Positions 40,653 through 49,666 of a DNA stretch of 64,000 bases are shown in pieces. The stretch comes from Ruegeria_C sp041537925 (GTDB lineage: Bacteria > Pseudomonadota > Alphaproteobacteria > Rhodobacterales > Rhodobacteraceae), in contig NZ_JBGOSH010000003.1 of the NCBI RefSeq assembly GCF_041537925.1, positions 434,001 to 498,000 on the forward strand, written 5' to 3'. The notes beneath the pieces are model-generated. The model was given only the letters and a program-made list of their open reading frames with translations, did no database searches and was not told the origin of the DNA. Each line of letters begins with the position of its first letter. Position 1 is the stretch's first letter. Position numbers and translations under genes: made by a program.

Positions 40653-42896
40653 ATGACCAAGCCAGCATCATCCGGCACCTTGTCGCTCTGCAGATTGCGG
40701 AAGGTGCAGAAGGGCACAGTGACGCTGCTGGACGCGGTGGCCACCCGGCCCGGTCAGGCAGAGCTGTTCTTCACCCACGACACGCCACTTGAGGCGATCG
40801 CCGCGGGCCCGCGCGCCGAGATCGTCGGGCAGCGAACTTTGGGCGGCTCCCCCATGGTCACAGTCAGGTGGTCCGGGCCGCTGGTTATGCTGCTCAACAG
40901 CGCGCCGGTCACGATCCATCCGACCCCGCCCGAGACCGGGCTTTTTGCCGGGCGCGACGTGGCGCTGGCCCTGCGCAATGGCGAGCGGGCGGATCTGGCG
41001 CTGGACTGGCTACGCTATCACCACCGGACCCATGGGTTGAACGGCGCGGTGATCCTTGACCGTGACGAACCGGGGGGGGACCCGACATTTGTCCATGAAC
41101 TCGAGGCCGGGCTGTTGGCCGACGGGCCGGACTGCACGGTTCTGGTGGTCATGGCCGACCACCCCTTGGGACACAAGGACCAGCCTGCGGAGACTCACCC
41201 CTATAGCGTGCCCGAAGCGCCGGGAAAGGACCGGATGGAGGTCCCGCCAGCCAATCCCTGGCATGCGCCCTTCGCCGAGGTCATCCTCTATGAATGGGCG
41301 CGCGCGCGGTATCTCGGCTCGGCCCGTGCAGTGGCGAATTTCGATGTACATGACCTGCTGACCGACGCGCCCGGGCCAAGCGTTTTTGATCGCGCGGCGG
41401 CCAGCCCGTCTGGCTATGTCGCGATGGCCGGGCGGCATTGTTATCCCTGGCGCATTCGCAACGGGGACAAGCCGGATTTCAGCGATCACGCCTGCGTCCA
41501 GTTCGACGCGCAACGGGCGCGGCGGCGCTGGTGCGTGGCACCGGATACGCTGACCGAGGACAGCATGTGGCGCGCCATCCGGGTGGGCGGCGCGGTGCCC
41601 GACCCCGATCAGATACAGCCCTTCTACCGCTGCATGGCGCTACGGCACCGAACCAGCGCGGTATCTCGCATCGTGCCAAAATCCAGCCTGATCGCGCATC
41701 CTCCGCTGATCGAGATGCTTGGGCGGCATTTCGAGACCAAACCGGTCCTGCCCCCTGCTGTGAAGACGGATATCAAAACCAACGGACGCCGGGCCATCGT
41801 CACCACGATGAAGAATGAGGGTCCCTTCATACTGGAGTGGATCGCCTATCACCGTGCCATCGGGATCGACGATTTTCTGGTCTATACCAACGATTGCACC
41901 GACGGCACCGACACGCTGCTGGACGTTTTGCAGGCAAAGGGCATCGTTCAGCATCGCGACAACCCCTATCGCGACACGACGATGAAACCACAGCACGCAG
42001 CCCTCAGCGCGGCGGATAGCGAGCCGGTGATTGCGCAAGCCGAATGGGTTGTCTGCATGGATGTGGACGAATTCATCAACATCAAATGCGGCGACGGGAC
42101 GCTCGACGCGCTGTTTGACGCACTTGGTGATGTCAACCTGATCTCGATGACATGGCGGCTGTTCGGAAATGATGACCGTCATGATTTCACCCCCGATTTC
42201 GTCACAAGCCGGTTCACCACCTGCGCGCCCGAGCTTGCCCGCAAACCGCATCAGGCCTGGGGATTCAAGACGCTCTACCGGAATTCCGGCCTCTTCAAGA
42301 AGCTCGGCGTGCACCGACCCAAGGGACTGAAACCGCAGCTTTGGGAGCAGATCCGCTGGGTCAACGGATCGGGCAAGCCTCTGCCGCGAAAGATGTACCG
42401 CAATGCTTGGCGGTCGACGATGGACAGCTACGGCTATGATCTGGTGCAGCTCAATCACTACGCGGTGCGGTCGGCCGAGAGCTTTCTGGTCAAGCGCGAG
42501 CGGGGTCGCGTGAACCATGTCGACCGCGATCAGGGGCTCGCCTACTGGTTTCGGATGAACAACAACGCAGAAACGGACAAATCCATCCAGCGGATGCTGC
42601 CGCGCCTTCAGGCCGAGTTCGACGCTCTGATGCAGGACCCCGACATCGCGGCGGCCCATAACGCGGCGCTGGCGGCGCATCGCAACAAGATCGATACACT
42701 GAAGCAGACGCCGGCCTATTCAACCTTCTTCGACGAACTCACCAGCGCGCGGATGGAAAAACTGTCCCGCATGCACGCGCATTTTGGCGCCAGTGTTTTT
42801 CTGCAAGGACCGGGCGCGGTGCCGCAGGAAATGCTCGAGTCGGATCTGGAAGAACCGTTCTTCTTCACGGTCAAGAAAGGCGAAGCCGAGCATTAG
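40653..42896 (+). CDS. Two-domain glycosyltransferase family 2-like protein (paralogue 1)
   Basis: A 747-residue protein with two glycosyltransferase-like halves. The C-terminal half (about 385-650) begins TTMKNEGPFILEWIAYHRAIG, with YTNDCTDGTD and the metal-binding MDVDEF (Asp470, Asp472), as in Glyco_tranf_2_4. The N-terminal half (about 95-330) has a related fold with D231-V-H-D where its paralogue has DID. No membrane segment or signal peptide is seen. The ATG at 40653 was chosen; a TTG 90 bases earlier is unlikely. The paralogue lies 0.7 kb downstream on the other strand. The acceptor is unknown, probably a surface glycan. Confidence 0.85.
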   Translation: MTKPASSGTLSLCRLRKVQKGTVTLLDAVATRPGQAELFFTHDTPLEAIAAGPRAEIVGQRTLGGSPMVTVRWSGPLVMLLNSAPVTIHPTPPETGLFAGRDVALALRNGERADLALDWLRYHHRTHGLNGAVILDRDEPGGDPTFVHELEAGLLADGPDCTVLVVMADHPLGHKDQPAETHPYSVPEAPGKDRMEVPPANPWHAPFAEVILYEWARARYLGSARAVANFDVHDLLTDAPGPSVFDRAAASPSGYVAMAGRHCYPWRIRNGDKPDFSDHACVQFDAQRARRRWCVAPDTLTEDSMWRAIRVGGAVPDPDQIQPFYRCMALRHRTSAVSRIVPKSSLIAHPPLIEMLGRHFETKPVLPPAVKTDIKTNGRRAIVTTMKNEGPFILEWIAYHRAIGIDDFLVYTNDCTDGTDTLLDVLQAKGIVQHRDNPYRDTTMKPQHAALSAADSEPVIAQAEWVVCMDVDEFINIKCGDGTLDALFDALGDVNLISMTWRLFGNDDRHDFTPDFVTSRFTTCAPELARKPHQAWGFKTLYRNSGLFKKLGVHRPKGLKPQLWEQIRWVNGSGKPLPRKMYRNAWRSTMDSYGYDLVQLNHYAVRSAESFLVKRERGRVNHVDRDQGLAYWFRMNNNAETDKSIQRMLPRLQAEFDALMQDPDIAAAHNAALAAHRNKIDTLKQTPAYSTFFDELTSARMEKLSRMHAHFGASVFLQGPGAVPQEMLESDLEEPFFFTVKKGEAEH

Positions 42897-42900
42897 GGCC

Positions 42901-42917
42901 GGGCCGGGCCCCGGCCC
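42901..42917. terminator. GC-rich hairpin between convergent genes
   Basis: GGGCCGG pairs perfectly with CCGGCCC around a 3-base loop, 5 bases after the glycosyltransferase stop and 7 bases before the end of the methyltransferase gene. It is very stable but has no T-tract, so it may pause polymerase from either side or protect mRNA ends. Confidence 0.35.
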
Positions 42918-42923
42918 GCAGCC

Positions 42924-43556
42924 TTACCCGAGAATTCGGATGGCCGCCTGCATCTGCGAAAAGGCGATGTATTCATACTGGTCACGGTCAAGTTCTTCGG
43001 TCAGCGCCTTGTATTCGCCTGCCTCCCAGAACGGGTAGCCGATCAACTCGTCAAAGAGAACGATCGTGCCTTTCACGAACCGCGACTTGGCAAGGCCGAG
43101 GATCGTCCTAGCCGGGGAATAGGTGTCAGTGTCGACATGCAGATACGCGATCTCGCCCTGCTCTTTCTCGAAGAACGGCGGCAGCGTGTCCTCAACCCAG
43201 CCCTTGGTCAGCACCACATTGCTTTCCACCTCGGGCAGTTGCCCTTTCAGGTCGAATGCGCCTTCGCCAAGATCGACCCCGACCCAGCTTTCCGACAGCC
43301 CTTCGAAACTGTCAAAACCATAAAGCGTCCTGTTTGAGTGAAACCGCGCCATTGCATTGATCGAGCGGCCTTTCCACACGCCGCACTCCATCATCAGGCC
43401 GGTATCAGGGATCTGCGTCGCCAGCCACGGCCAGAGACGTTGCTTCTTGGGAAAGATCAGCGAGGTCGCCCCCTGCTCTTCGATGAACTCCGCGGACCGG
43501 GACGCGGCTCTGTGGTGCAAGTGGTCAATCGGATTCTTGGACAGGCCAGTATCCAT
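42924..43556 (-). CDS. TylF/MycF-like class I methyltransferase
   Basis: A 210-residue SAM-dependent methyltransferase of the macrocin-O-methyltransferase (TylF) type. Motif I is MMECGVWKGRSIN near residues 55-67, GFDSFEGL follows, and HVDTDTYSPARTIL carries the acidic residues that bind Mg2+ in TylF/MycF. In such enzymes a sugar hydroxyl is O-methylated. AAAGGAG lies before the ATG at 43556. It is downstream of the second glycosyltransferase on the same strand (38-base gap), so it probably methylates the glycan they make. Confidence 0.85.
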   Translation of the reverse strand: MDTGLSKNPIDHLHHRAASRSAEFIEEQGATSLIFPKKQRLWPWLATQIPDTGLMMECGVWKGRSINAMARFHSNRTLYGFDSFEGLSESWVGVDLGEGAFDLKGQLPEVESNVVLTKGWVEDTLPPFFEKEQGEIAYLHVDTDTYSPARTILGLAKSRFVKGTIVLFDELIGYPFWEAGEYKALTEELDRDQYEYIAFSQMQAAIRILG

Positions 43557-43594
43557 TGCCGGCTCCTTTTATAAAGGGTTGAAAATGGTTGGGT

Positions 43595-45742
43595 TCACTC
43601 TGCTACGGCAGGCGCGCCAGCGCCGAGAATTTCAGATCGCATCGCCTCGTATTCCGGCTGCGCCCGCAGCTCTGCAATGCGCTGTCTGTGCCACTCGGTC
43701 GAGGCCTCCAGCAACTCCGCCAGTTTTCTGTCCCGGGCGATGCGCGCCATCTCGGACAGCGTCGGGTCGATCCAGCGCGTGATGCTGGTGTCCTTCTGAC
43801 CGCCCTGGTTCATCTTGGTCCAGTATTCGATACCCATCACCTCGCGGAAATGGTTCACCCGGCCCCGGTCACGCTTGATCAGGTAGCTGTCCACCGATCG
43901 CGTGGCATAATGGTTAATCTGCGCCACCGGATAAGCGAACCGCGCCCGCGGCCGGGTGCAGGTCTTGGGGTCAACAACGCCGCCATCGGGGGCGACCCAG
44001 CGGATTTTCGCGAAATCCTCGGGCTCATGCACCGGCCCATGGGTGCCAAAGCGGGTGATCTCGGGTCGCGGGCGGAACAGCGATTTGACAAAGCGCCGCT
44101 CTTGTCCGCCATTTTCGATGGGCAACTCGGCGTCGGTATAATCCTCGATCACCAGATCGTCGGAGAAATCGACCCGCGCGTTGTTGGAAAACAGCCGCCA
44201 GGTCACCGGGATCACATCCGCCTCGGGCACGGCGTTCAGCAGGTCATCCAACCTGCCATCGCCGATCTTGATGTTGAGGAACTCGTCCACATCCGAGACC
44301 AGAATCCAGTCGGCCCGCGCCGTCTCCGGGTGATCGAAGGCGTATTTCAACGCGCTTTTCTGCGGGCCACGGCGCAGAACCTTGTTCCGTTCATGGGTGA
44401 GCAAACCCAGCTCGGCCATGCGGTCGAGGATCAGGTCGGTGCCGTCGGAGCAATCATTTGTGTAGACTAGGAATCGCTCGAAACCGATGGCCCGGTGATA
44501 GGCCACCCATTCCAGAATATAGGGGCCTTCGTTTTTCATCGACGTGATGAGCAGCGGCGTTTCCGCTTTGCACCGCTCAGTCTGTTCGGCGTCGGGTTTG
44601 GGCCTTGCAGGGGTTTTGGGCGCGGTGCCGAAGGCTCGGCTCATCGTGTCTGTCAGGCGCGGATCGACCTCTAGCAGGTTGGTGTCGAAATCTTCGCGGT
44701 TGTAGTCCCAGTTGTTGGTGATCCGGCGGAAATGCCAAAACCCGAAATCGGGATCGGTGGGATCACGTCGCGAGATGATCCGATGCGTCAGCCACGGGCG
44801 GCCTTTCAGAGGGCCCTGTGGCGCAATGCAGTACTTACGGTTCACCTTCGGCTTGCCATCGCTGCGGATGAACTGGTGATCGCTGTGCCGGATCAGCGTG
44901 CCATCCTCGGGCGGGTCGGCAAAGGCCCAACGCCCGTCGATGCGCACATAGCCCTGTTCGGAGGCCACTGTGGCATCGAAGACCGACGCACCCGAGTGGG
45001 AATAAACTAGCTCGTCGATATCCACATTCAGCACTGCGCGGGCTTGGGATAGCAGACGCCGGCGTCCAAGCTCGACCATGGTCATATGCAGGAACTTGGA
45101 GTTGAAATTGGTGTTCCCCGCCCCGCCGGGACCAAAGGGGAACCAGGAACGCACCACTGCTGACGCCTCGATCCCCTCGACCGAGGCCAGCGTTTCCTTC
45201 AACGCTTCCATAGAATAGTCAGTCGAGTGGTTGTCATAGATCACGACCGCATTTGCACCGTGTTCCTTGACGTAGTAGCTCAACCAATCGCTGATCCATT
45301 CCAGCTTGTTGTCCTTGGAGATCGCATAAACGGCGTTCTTGCCCGCGAACACATCCGTATGAAGTGCGTTCACCGCAAGGGCGCCGGAAAACAGCTCATG
45401 GTCAAAGGCCAGTTCAGCAGGGGCGCCCGAAGGTGACTGGAACCGGATCACGTTGCCGCGTGACAGCGCCTCGATAGCCTTGATCTTCACCTCTGTTCCG
45501 TCAATCGAAAACCGGGCTTGCTCGACCAGACGGCGAAAGTTCAGCAATGCCGGGCAGATCAGAATGACCTCGCCCACGTCGGGGTCGAAGTAGCAATCAT
45601 AGATCAGCGTATGGAAATCATACCGATTGTCGTAATTCGGATCCCGCTCTTCGATCACCCCGACCCGGTCGCGATAATGCGAGGGGTGCTGTCCGTCAAA
45701 CGTGAAAGACGAAAGCGCGAGGTCTAATGTGTGCCTGTTCAT
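43595..45742 (-). CDS. Two-domain glycosyltransferase family 2-like protein (paralogue 2)
   Basis: A 715-residue paralogue of the protein encoded at 40653-42896. The C-terminal half opens TSMKNEGPYILEWVAYHRAIG and has D484-V-D486-E in VSDVDEFLN. The N-terminal half has AVVIYDNHSTD and an intact D241-I-D243-E (NVDIDELV). Both halves therefore keep a DxD-type metal site, and the protein may hold two active centres. The ATG at 45742 was preferred over a longer in-frame start. The preceding AGAAGAAA is a moderate ribosome site. It leads a two-gene operon with the methyltransferase. Confidence 0.85.
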   Translation of the reverse strand: MNRHTLDLALSSFTFDGQHPSHYRDRVGVIEERDPNYDNRYDFHTLIYDCYFDPDVGEVILICPALLNFRRLVEQARFSIDGTEVKIKAIEALSRGNVIRFQSPSGAPAELAFDHELFSGALAVNALHTDVFAGKNAVYAISKDNKLEWISDWLSYYVKEHGANAVVIYDNHSTDYSMEALKETLASVEGIEASAVVRSWFPFGPGGAGNTNFNSKFLHMTMVELGRRRLLSQARAVLNVDIDELVYSHSGASVFDATVASEQGYVRIDGRWAFADPPEDGTLIRHSDHQFIRSDGKPKVNRKYCIAPQGPLKGRPWLTHRIISRRDPTDPDFGFWHFRRITNNWDYNREDFDTNLLEVDPRLTDTMSRAFGTAPKTPARPKPDAEQTERCKAETPLLITSMKNEGPYILEWVAYHRAIGFERFLVYTNDCSDGTDLILDRMAELGLLTHERNKVLRRGPQKSALKYAFDHPETARADWILVSDVDEFLNIKIGDGRLDDLLNAVPEADVIPVTWRLFSNNARVDFSDDLVIEDYTDAELPIENGGQERRFVKSLFRPRPEITRFGTHGPVHEPEDFAKIRWVAPDGGVVDPKTCTRPRARFAYPVAQINHYATRSVDSYLIKRDRGRVNHFREVMGIEYWTKMNQGGQKDTSITRWIDPTLSEMARIARDRKLAELLEASTEWHRQRIAELRAQPEYEAMRSEILGAGAPAVAE

Positions 45743-45940
45743 TGCTCGTGTTTCTTCTTGTAAAAAGAGAGGCCCCTGTTGCCTGGGCGTTGCGCGAAAG
45801 GCTAAGTCAATTCCGGAGGCAATGCAAAAACTAAGTGTTTGCGCTGCTTGCGTGCAGGCCGCCATCAGCGGCTAAGAAACGAGTGTTGAAAACTCACAAA
45901 GTTTAACGCAGGCTCACAAAAAATCAGAAGGAGACATGTG

Positions 45941-47053
45941 ATGCGCACACGTGCCGCGGTGGCCGTTGAAGCCGGAAAACCGCTCGAAATCATGGATGTG
46001 AACCTGGAAGGGCCAAAGGCGGGCGAGGTTCTGGTGGAAATCAAGGCCACCGGCATCTGCCACACTGATGAATTCACCCTGTCGGGGGCCGATCCCGAAG
46101 GGCTGTTTCCGGCCATCCTTGGCCATGAGGGCGCAGGCGTCGTGCTTGAGGTGGGCGCGGGTGTGACCAGCCTGAAACCGGGTGATCACGTGATCCCGCT
46201 CTACACACCGGAATGCCGGGAATGCGACTATTGCCTGCATCCCAAGACAAACCTTTGCCAGGCGATCCGTGAAACCCAGGGGCGCGGTGTGATGCCGGAC
46301 GGCACCTCGCGCTTCACAACGCTCGATGGCGATCCGATCCTGCACTATATGGGCTGCTCGACCTTTTCGAACCACACGGTACTGCCCGAAATCGCGCTGG
46401 CCAAGGTGCGCGAGGACGCGCCGTTTGACAAGATTTGCTATATCGGCTGCGGTGTCACCACCGGCATCGGCGCGGTGATCAACACCGCCAAGGTCGAGAT
46501 CGGTTCGCGCGCCATCGTCTTCGGTCTGGGCGGCATCGGTCTGAATGTGATTCAGGGCCTGCGTCTGGCCGGGGCCGACCAAATCGTCGGCGTCGATTTG
46601 AACCCCGACAAGATTCCGATGGCCGAAAAATTCGGTATGACCGATTTCGTAAACCCGTCCGAGGTCGAGGGCGATCTGGTGCCCTATCTGGTCGATCTGA
46701 CCAAGGGCGGCGCGGATTACACGTTCGATGCCACCGGCAATGTGGGCGTGATGCGTGCAGCTTTGGAATCGGCCCATAAGGGTTGGGGTGAATCGATCAT
46801 CATCGGCGTGGCACCTGCTGGCGCCGAGATCAGCACCCGCCCCTTCCAGCTGGTTACCGGCCGCAGTTGGCGCGGCACTGCCTTTGGTGGCGCCCGCGGC
46901 CGCACCGATGTACCCAAGATCGTGGACTGGTATATGGACGGCAAAATCGAGATCGATCCAATGATCACCCACTCGCTGTCGTTGGATGACATCAACAAAG
47001 GCTTTGACCTGATGCATGCAGGTGAGAGTATTCGGTCGGTGGTCGTGTACTGA
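45941..47053 (+). CDS. S-(hydroxymethyl)glutathione dehydrogenase / class III alcohol dehydrogenase
   Basis: A 370-residue zinc-dependent dehydrogenase that oxidises S-hydroxymethylglutathione (the formaldehyde-glutathione adduct) to S-formylglutathione with NAD. Catalytic zinc ligands are in GICHTDE, GHEGAG and YIGCGVTTG. The structural zinc has four Cys in CRECDYCLHPKTNLC. The cofactor loop is GLGGIGLNV. AAGGAGA lies 6 bases before the ATG at 45941; a GTG 3 bases earlier is too close. The next enzyme of the route, fghA, is 3.6 kb downstream on the same strand. Confidence 0.95.
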   Translation: MRTRAAVAVEAGKPLEIMDVNLEGPKAGEVLVEIKATGICHTDEFTLSGADPEGLFPAILGHEGAGVVLEVGAGVTSLKPGDHVIPLYTPECRECDYCLHPKTNLCQAIRETQGRGVMPDGTSRFTTLDGDPILHYMGCSTFSNHTVLPEIALAKVREDAPFDKICYIGCGVTTGIGAVINTAKVEIGSRAIVFGLGGIGLNVIQGLRLAGADQIVGVDLNPDKIPMAEKFGMTDFVNPSEVEGDLVPYLVDLTKGGADYTFDATGNVGVMRAALESAHKGWGESIIIGVAPAGAEISTRPFQLVTGRSWRGTAFGGARGRTDVPKIVDWYMDGKIEIDPMITHSLSLDDINKGFDLMHAGESIRSVVVY

Positions 47054-47078
47054 CGATTGAACGAATTATTGGACTCAA

Positions 47079-47100
47079 GCCGGGGATATACTTGCCCGGC
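47079..47100 (+). terminator. Hairpin after the dehydrogenase gene
   Basis: GCCGGG pairs with CCCGGC around a 10-base loop 25 bases after the dehydrogenase stop. There is no T-tract, so it could protect the 3' end or act with Rho. Confidence 0.3.
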
Positions 47101-47159
47101 CGATTCACCGCCTCGACAATTTACAGCCAAAACCGAAAATCCAACCACGAGACAACCAA

Positions 47160-47876
47160 TTGACCCAAACCGAGAACTCACTGCTTGCAGTCTTGATCGA
47201 CGCAGACAATGTCTCTTCCAAATTTGCGGAGCCCATCCTGAAAGAGATCAACTCATTCGGTTCACCCGCGCTGAAGCGAGTCTATGGAGATTGGTCAAAC
47301 GGTAATTTGAATGGCTGGAAGGACACTGTCGTACATCTGGGGATGGTTGCCCGGCAAGAAACGGCAAACACATCGGGCAAAAACGCGAGCGATATAGGCC
47401 TTGTAATCGACGCTATGGACCTTCTGCATTCCGGTAGATTTGACGGCTTTGTTCTTGTCAGTTCCGACAGCGATTTCACGGCGCTTGCCAACAGAATACG
47501 GGAACAGGGCTTAACTGTTGTCGGCATCGGAGAAAGCAAGACGCCAACGTCATTGCGCAACGCCTGCAATCGCTTCGTGCTAATCGAAAACTTGGCGGAA
47601 GACCCTGAGAAACCCATAAGTTCCGGCCAAAGTACCTCTTCCAAAGTGAGCCCCAAGAATGCGGTACCGCTGATAAAGGGGGCAATGGTAAAAATGGCTC
47701 AAGACGACGAATGGTACCATCTTGGACAACTCGGCCACATAATAATAGCTAATAACCGAGATTTCGATTCACGCACTTACGGATGCAGCAATCTCAGTAC
47801 GCTTCTGCGCAATTCCGGAAAATTCGAGCTCAAGAAAGTTTCTAGCGGCTTCAAGGTTCGATTGAAGGCCGCCTAA
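47160..47876 (+). CDS. NYN-domain protein with a C-terminal OST-HTH/LOTUS-like domain
   Basis: A 238-residue protein. The NYN (PIN-like RNase) domain fills residues 1-145: VLIDADNVS, SDIGLVIDAMDLL and VSSDSDF hold the Asp residues for metal and catalysis. The C-terminal 70 residues (GAMVKMAQDDEWYHLGQLGHII...FKVRLKAA) look like an OST-HTH/LOTUS domain, an RNA or protein-binding winged helix. The start is a TTG at 47160; no ATG or GTG fits the domain edge, and the ribosome site is weak. GC content is lower than its neighbours and AT-ending codons are more frequent, which suggests transfer. Its stop overlaps the TetR stop. Confidence 0.82.
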   Translation: MTQTENSLLAVLIDADNVSSKFAEPILKEINSFGSPALKRVYGDWSNGNLNGWKDTVVHLGMVARQETANTSGKNASDIGLVIDAMDLLHSGRFDGFVLVSSDSDFTALANRIREQGLTVVGIGESKTPTSLRNACNRFVLIENLAEDPEKPISSGQSTSSKVSPKNAVPLIKGAMVKMAQDDEWYHLGQLGHIIIANNRDFDSRTYGCSNLSTLLRNSGKFELKKVSSGFKVRLKAA

Positions 47877-48490
47877 ATCCCGTAGCGCGCCATGAACATC
47901 TCGACGGCTTCTTTGGCTACTTCGTCGATCTCAGATTGTTCGAAACGGTTGCGGATGCCAAAGGCCGCCTCCATCCAGAGCTTGGCCTTGCAAAGCTCCG
48001 AGAATTGCTCGGCAGCCATCGCTACATCGTCAATCTTCAACTCGCCCTTTGCGATGGCTTTTTCCAGGTATTCCACCAGCTGTTGCCTGCCATTCTTGGG
48101 ACCGGACTCATAAAACGCCAACCCGAGTTCGGGGAACCGGTCGCGTTCGGCGACGCAAATACGAAAAATCTGCTGTGCAAAATCCGAGATCAGAAACGCA
48201 ACCAACTGCTGGGCCGCGACCGAGAGGACCTCGCGCGCGGGCTGCGTTTCATCGACCATCGACAGAATCTGTTCGGACATGCGGCAGCATTCGGTCTGCA
48301 CTACCTCACGGAACAGTAGGCGCTTGTCGGGGAAATAGCTGTAGAGTGTTGCCTTGGAAACACTCGCCGCGCGGGCGATATCGTCGACGCTGGCCCCCTC
48401 GAATCCGTCGGCCATGAACACCTCTCGGGCGCCTTTCAACACTTGGTCGAATTTGCGTCCGGTGCGCAGGATGGTCGAGGTATCGGTCAT
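47873..48490 (-). CDS. TetR family transcriptional regulator
   Basis: A 205-residue TetR-type repressor. The helix-turn-helix is at about residues 33-57 (ASVDDIARAASVSKATLYSYFPDKR). The C-terminal ligand domain resembles the AefR/TetR_C group that also covers drug and stress regulators. It is divergent from mbfA across 128 bases and has an imperfect palindrome just before its own start (48524-48542). Its own gene, and possibly mbfA, are candidate targets. Confidence 0.92.
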   Translation of the reverse strand: MTDTSTILRTGRKFDQVLKGAREVFMADGFEGASVDDIARAASVSKATLYSYFPDKRLLFREVVQTECCRMSEQILSMVDETQPAREVLSVAAQQLVAFLISDFAQQIFRICVAERDRFPELGLAFYESGPKNGRQQLVEYLEKAIAKGELKIDDVAMAAEQFSELCKAKLWMEAAFGIRNRFEQSEIDEVAKEAVEMFMARYGI

Positions 48491-48523
48491 GAGGGCTCCT
48501 GATTGAAAAGCCTCTAGAGAATA

Positions 48524-48542
48524 AAACCGATCAGTTCAGTTT
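48524..48542. promoter_or_regulatory. Imperfect palindrome, candidate TetR operator
   Basis: AAACCGA and TCAGTTT are near-perfect inverted arms (6 of 7 paired) around a 5-base spacer, 34 bases upstream of the TetR ATG. The form A-A-A-C-Y-G-A is common in operators of TetR-type repressors, so autoregulation is likely. Confidence 0.45.
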
Positions 48543-48587
48543 CAATGACTTTCTGGATGAACTTTCATTAACGTCACGATAGTGTGT

Positions 48588-48604
48588 ATTAGAATGATTC
48601 TAAT
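48588..48604. promoter_or_regulatory. Iron control element (Irr-binding ICE box)
   Basis: ATTAGAAT-G-ATTCTAAT is a perfect 17-bp palindrome 14 bases before the mbfA ATG. It fits the iron control element bound by the haem-responsive regulator Irr in alphaproteobacteria. A site overlapping the transcription start region suits repression of the iron exporter when iron is scarce. Confidence 0.8.
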
Positions 48605-48618
48605 GCGTCGAGCTAAAC

Positions 48619-49593
48619 ATGAAATTTCTCTCTCATCGCAAACACTTCAGGGACCTGACTGAGCAGGAGGTCCTGGCGCTTGCCATCTCGTCAGAAGAGG
48701 ACGACGCCCGTATTTATCGCAGTTACGCAGAGCGGCTGAGGGCGGATTATCCCGCCTCGGCCAAGGTGTTCGACGGCATGGCTGCCGAGGAAGACACCCA
48801 CCGAGGGCGCTTGATTGCCCTGCACGAGGACCGGTTTGGCCCGACCATTCCGCTGATCCGCCGCGAACATGTGGCAGGATATTATACACGCCGCCCAATC
48901 TGGCTGGTGGAGAATCTGGGCATCGAACGCATCCGCGAAGAGGCCGAGGGAATGGAGCGCGATGCCGAGCGGTTCTATCTGGCGGCTGCAGCACGCACCA
49001 GCGACGCCGCCACCCGCAAGCTGCTGGGCGATCTCGCTGTGGAGGAGGCCGGGCATCAGGAAACCGCCTCACATCTGGCGGACACGTTTCTGGATCATGA
49101 CGCGCGCACCTCGGAAGAGGCCAATTCGCACCGGCAGTTTATCCTGACCTGGGTGCAGCCGGGGCTGGCCGGTCTGATGGACGGGTCGGTGTCGACCCTG
49201 GCGCCGATCTTCGCGACCGCCTTTGCCACGCAAGATACCTGGACCACCTTTCTTGTCGGACTGGCGGCCTCGGTCGGGGCGGGTATCTCGATGGGCTTTA
49301 CCGAAGCCGCCTCCGATGATGGTGAGTTGTCAGGGCGCGGCTCACCGGTGAAACGCGGGTTGGCCTCGGGGGTGATGACCACCGTGGGCGGGCTGGGACA
49401 CGCGCTGCCCTATCTGATCCCCGAGTTTTGGACCGCAACCACAATCGCCTTTCTGGTTGTATTCTGCGAGCTTTGGGCGATTGCCTGGATTCAGAACCGG
49501 TACATGCAGACCCCGTTCTTTCGCGCAGCGTTTCAGGTGGTTCTGGGCGGGTCGCTGGTTCTGGCGGCCGGTATCCTGATCGGAAGCGGTTAG
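48619..49593 (+). CDS. mbfA: Membrane-bound ferritin/iron exporter MbfA
   Basis: A 324-residue fusion of an N-terminal ferritin-like (rubrerythrin-type) di-iron domain and a C-terminal VIT1/CCC1-type transporter domain. The ferritin part (about 10-165) has Glu-rich helices with SSEEDDAR, AEEDTHRG and AVEEAGHQET. The transporter part (about 170-324) has five hydrophobic segments and GAGISMGFTEAASDDGE. In Bradyrhizobium and Agrobacterium, MbfA exports iron and protects from iron and peroxide stress, and its gene is controlled by Irr. The ICE box upstream supports that here. Confidence 0.92.
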   Translation: MKFLSHRKHFRDLTEQEVLALAISSEEDDARIYRSYAERLRADYPASAKVFDGMAAEEDTHRGRLIALHEDRFGPTIPLIRREHVAGYYTRRPIWLVENLGIERIREEAEGMERDAERFYLAAAARTSDAATRKLLGDLAVEEAGHQETASHLADTFLDHDARTSEEANSHRQFILTWVQPGLAGLMDGSVSTLAPIFATAFATQDTWTTFLVGLAASVGAGISMGFTEAASDDGELSGRGSPVKRGLASGVMTTVGGLGHALPYLIPEFWTATTIAFLVVFCELWAIAWIQNRYMQTPFFRAAFQVVLGGSLVLAAGILIGSG

Positions 49594-49666
49594 GGCCCTT
49601 CGCGAAATGCTTTAACATGTGAATTATCCGGTTGAGCTTTGACCGCTTGGTGTTACCAATCGCGTC

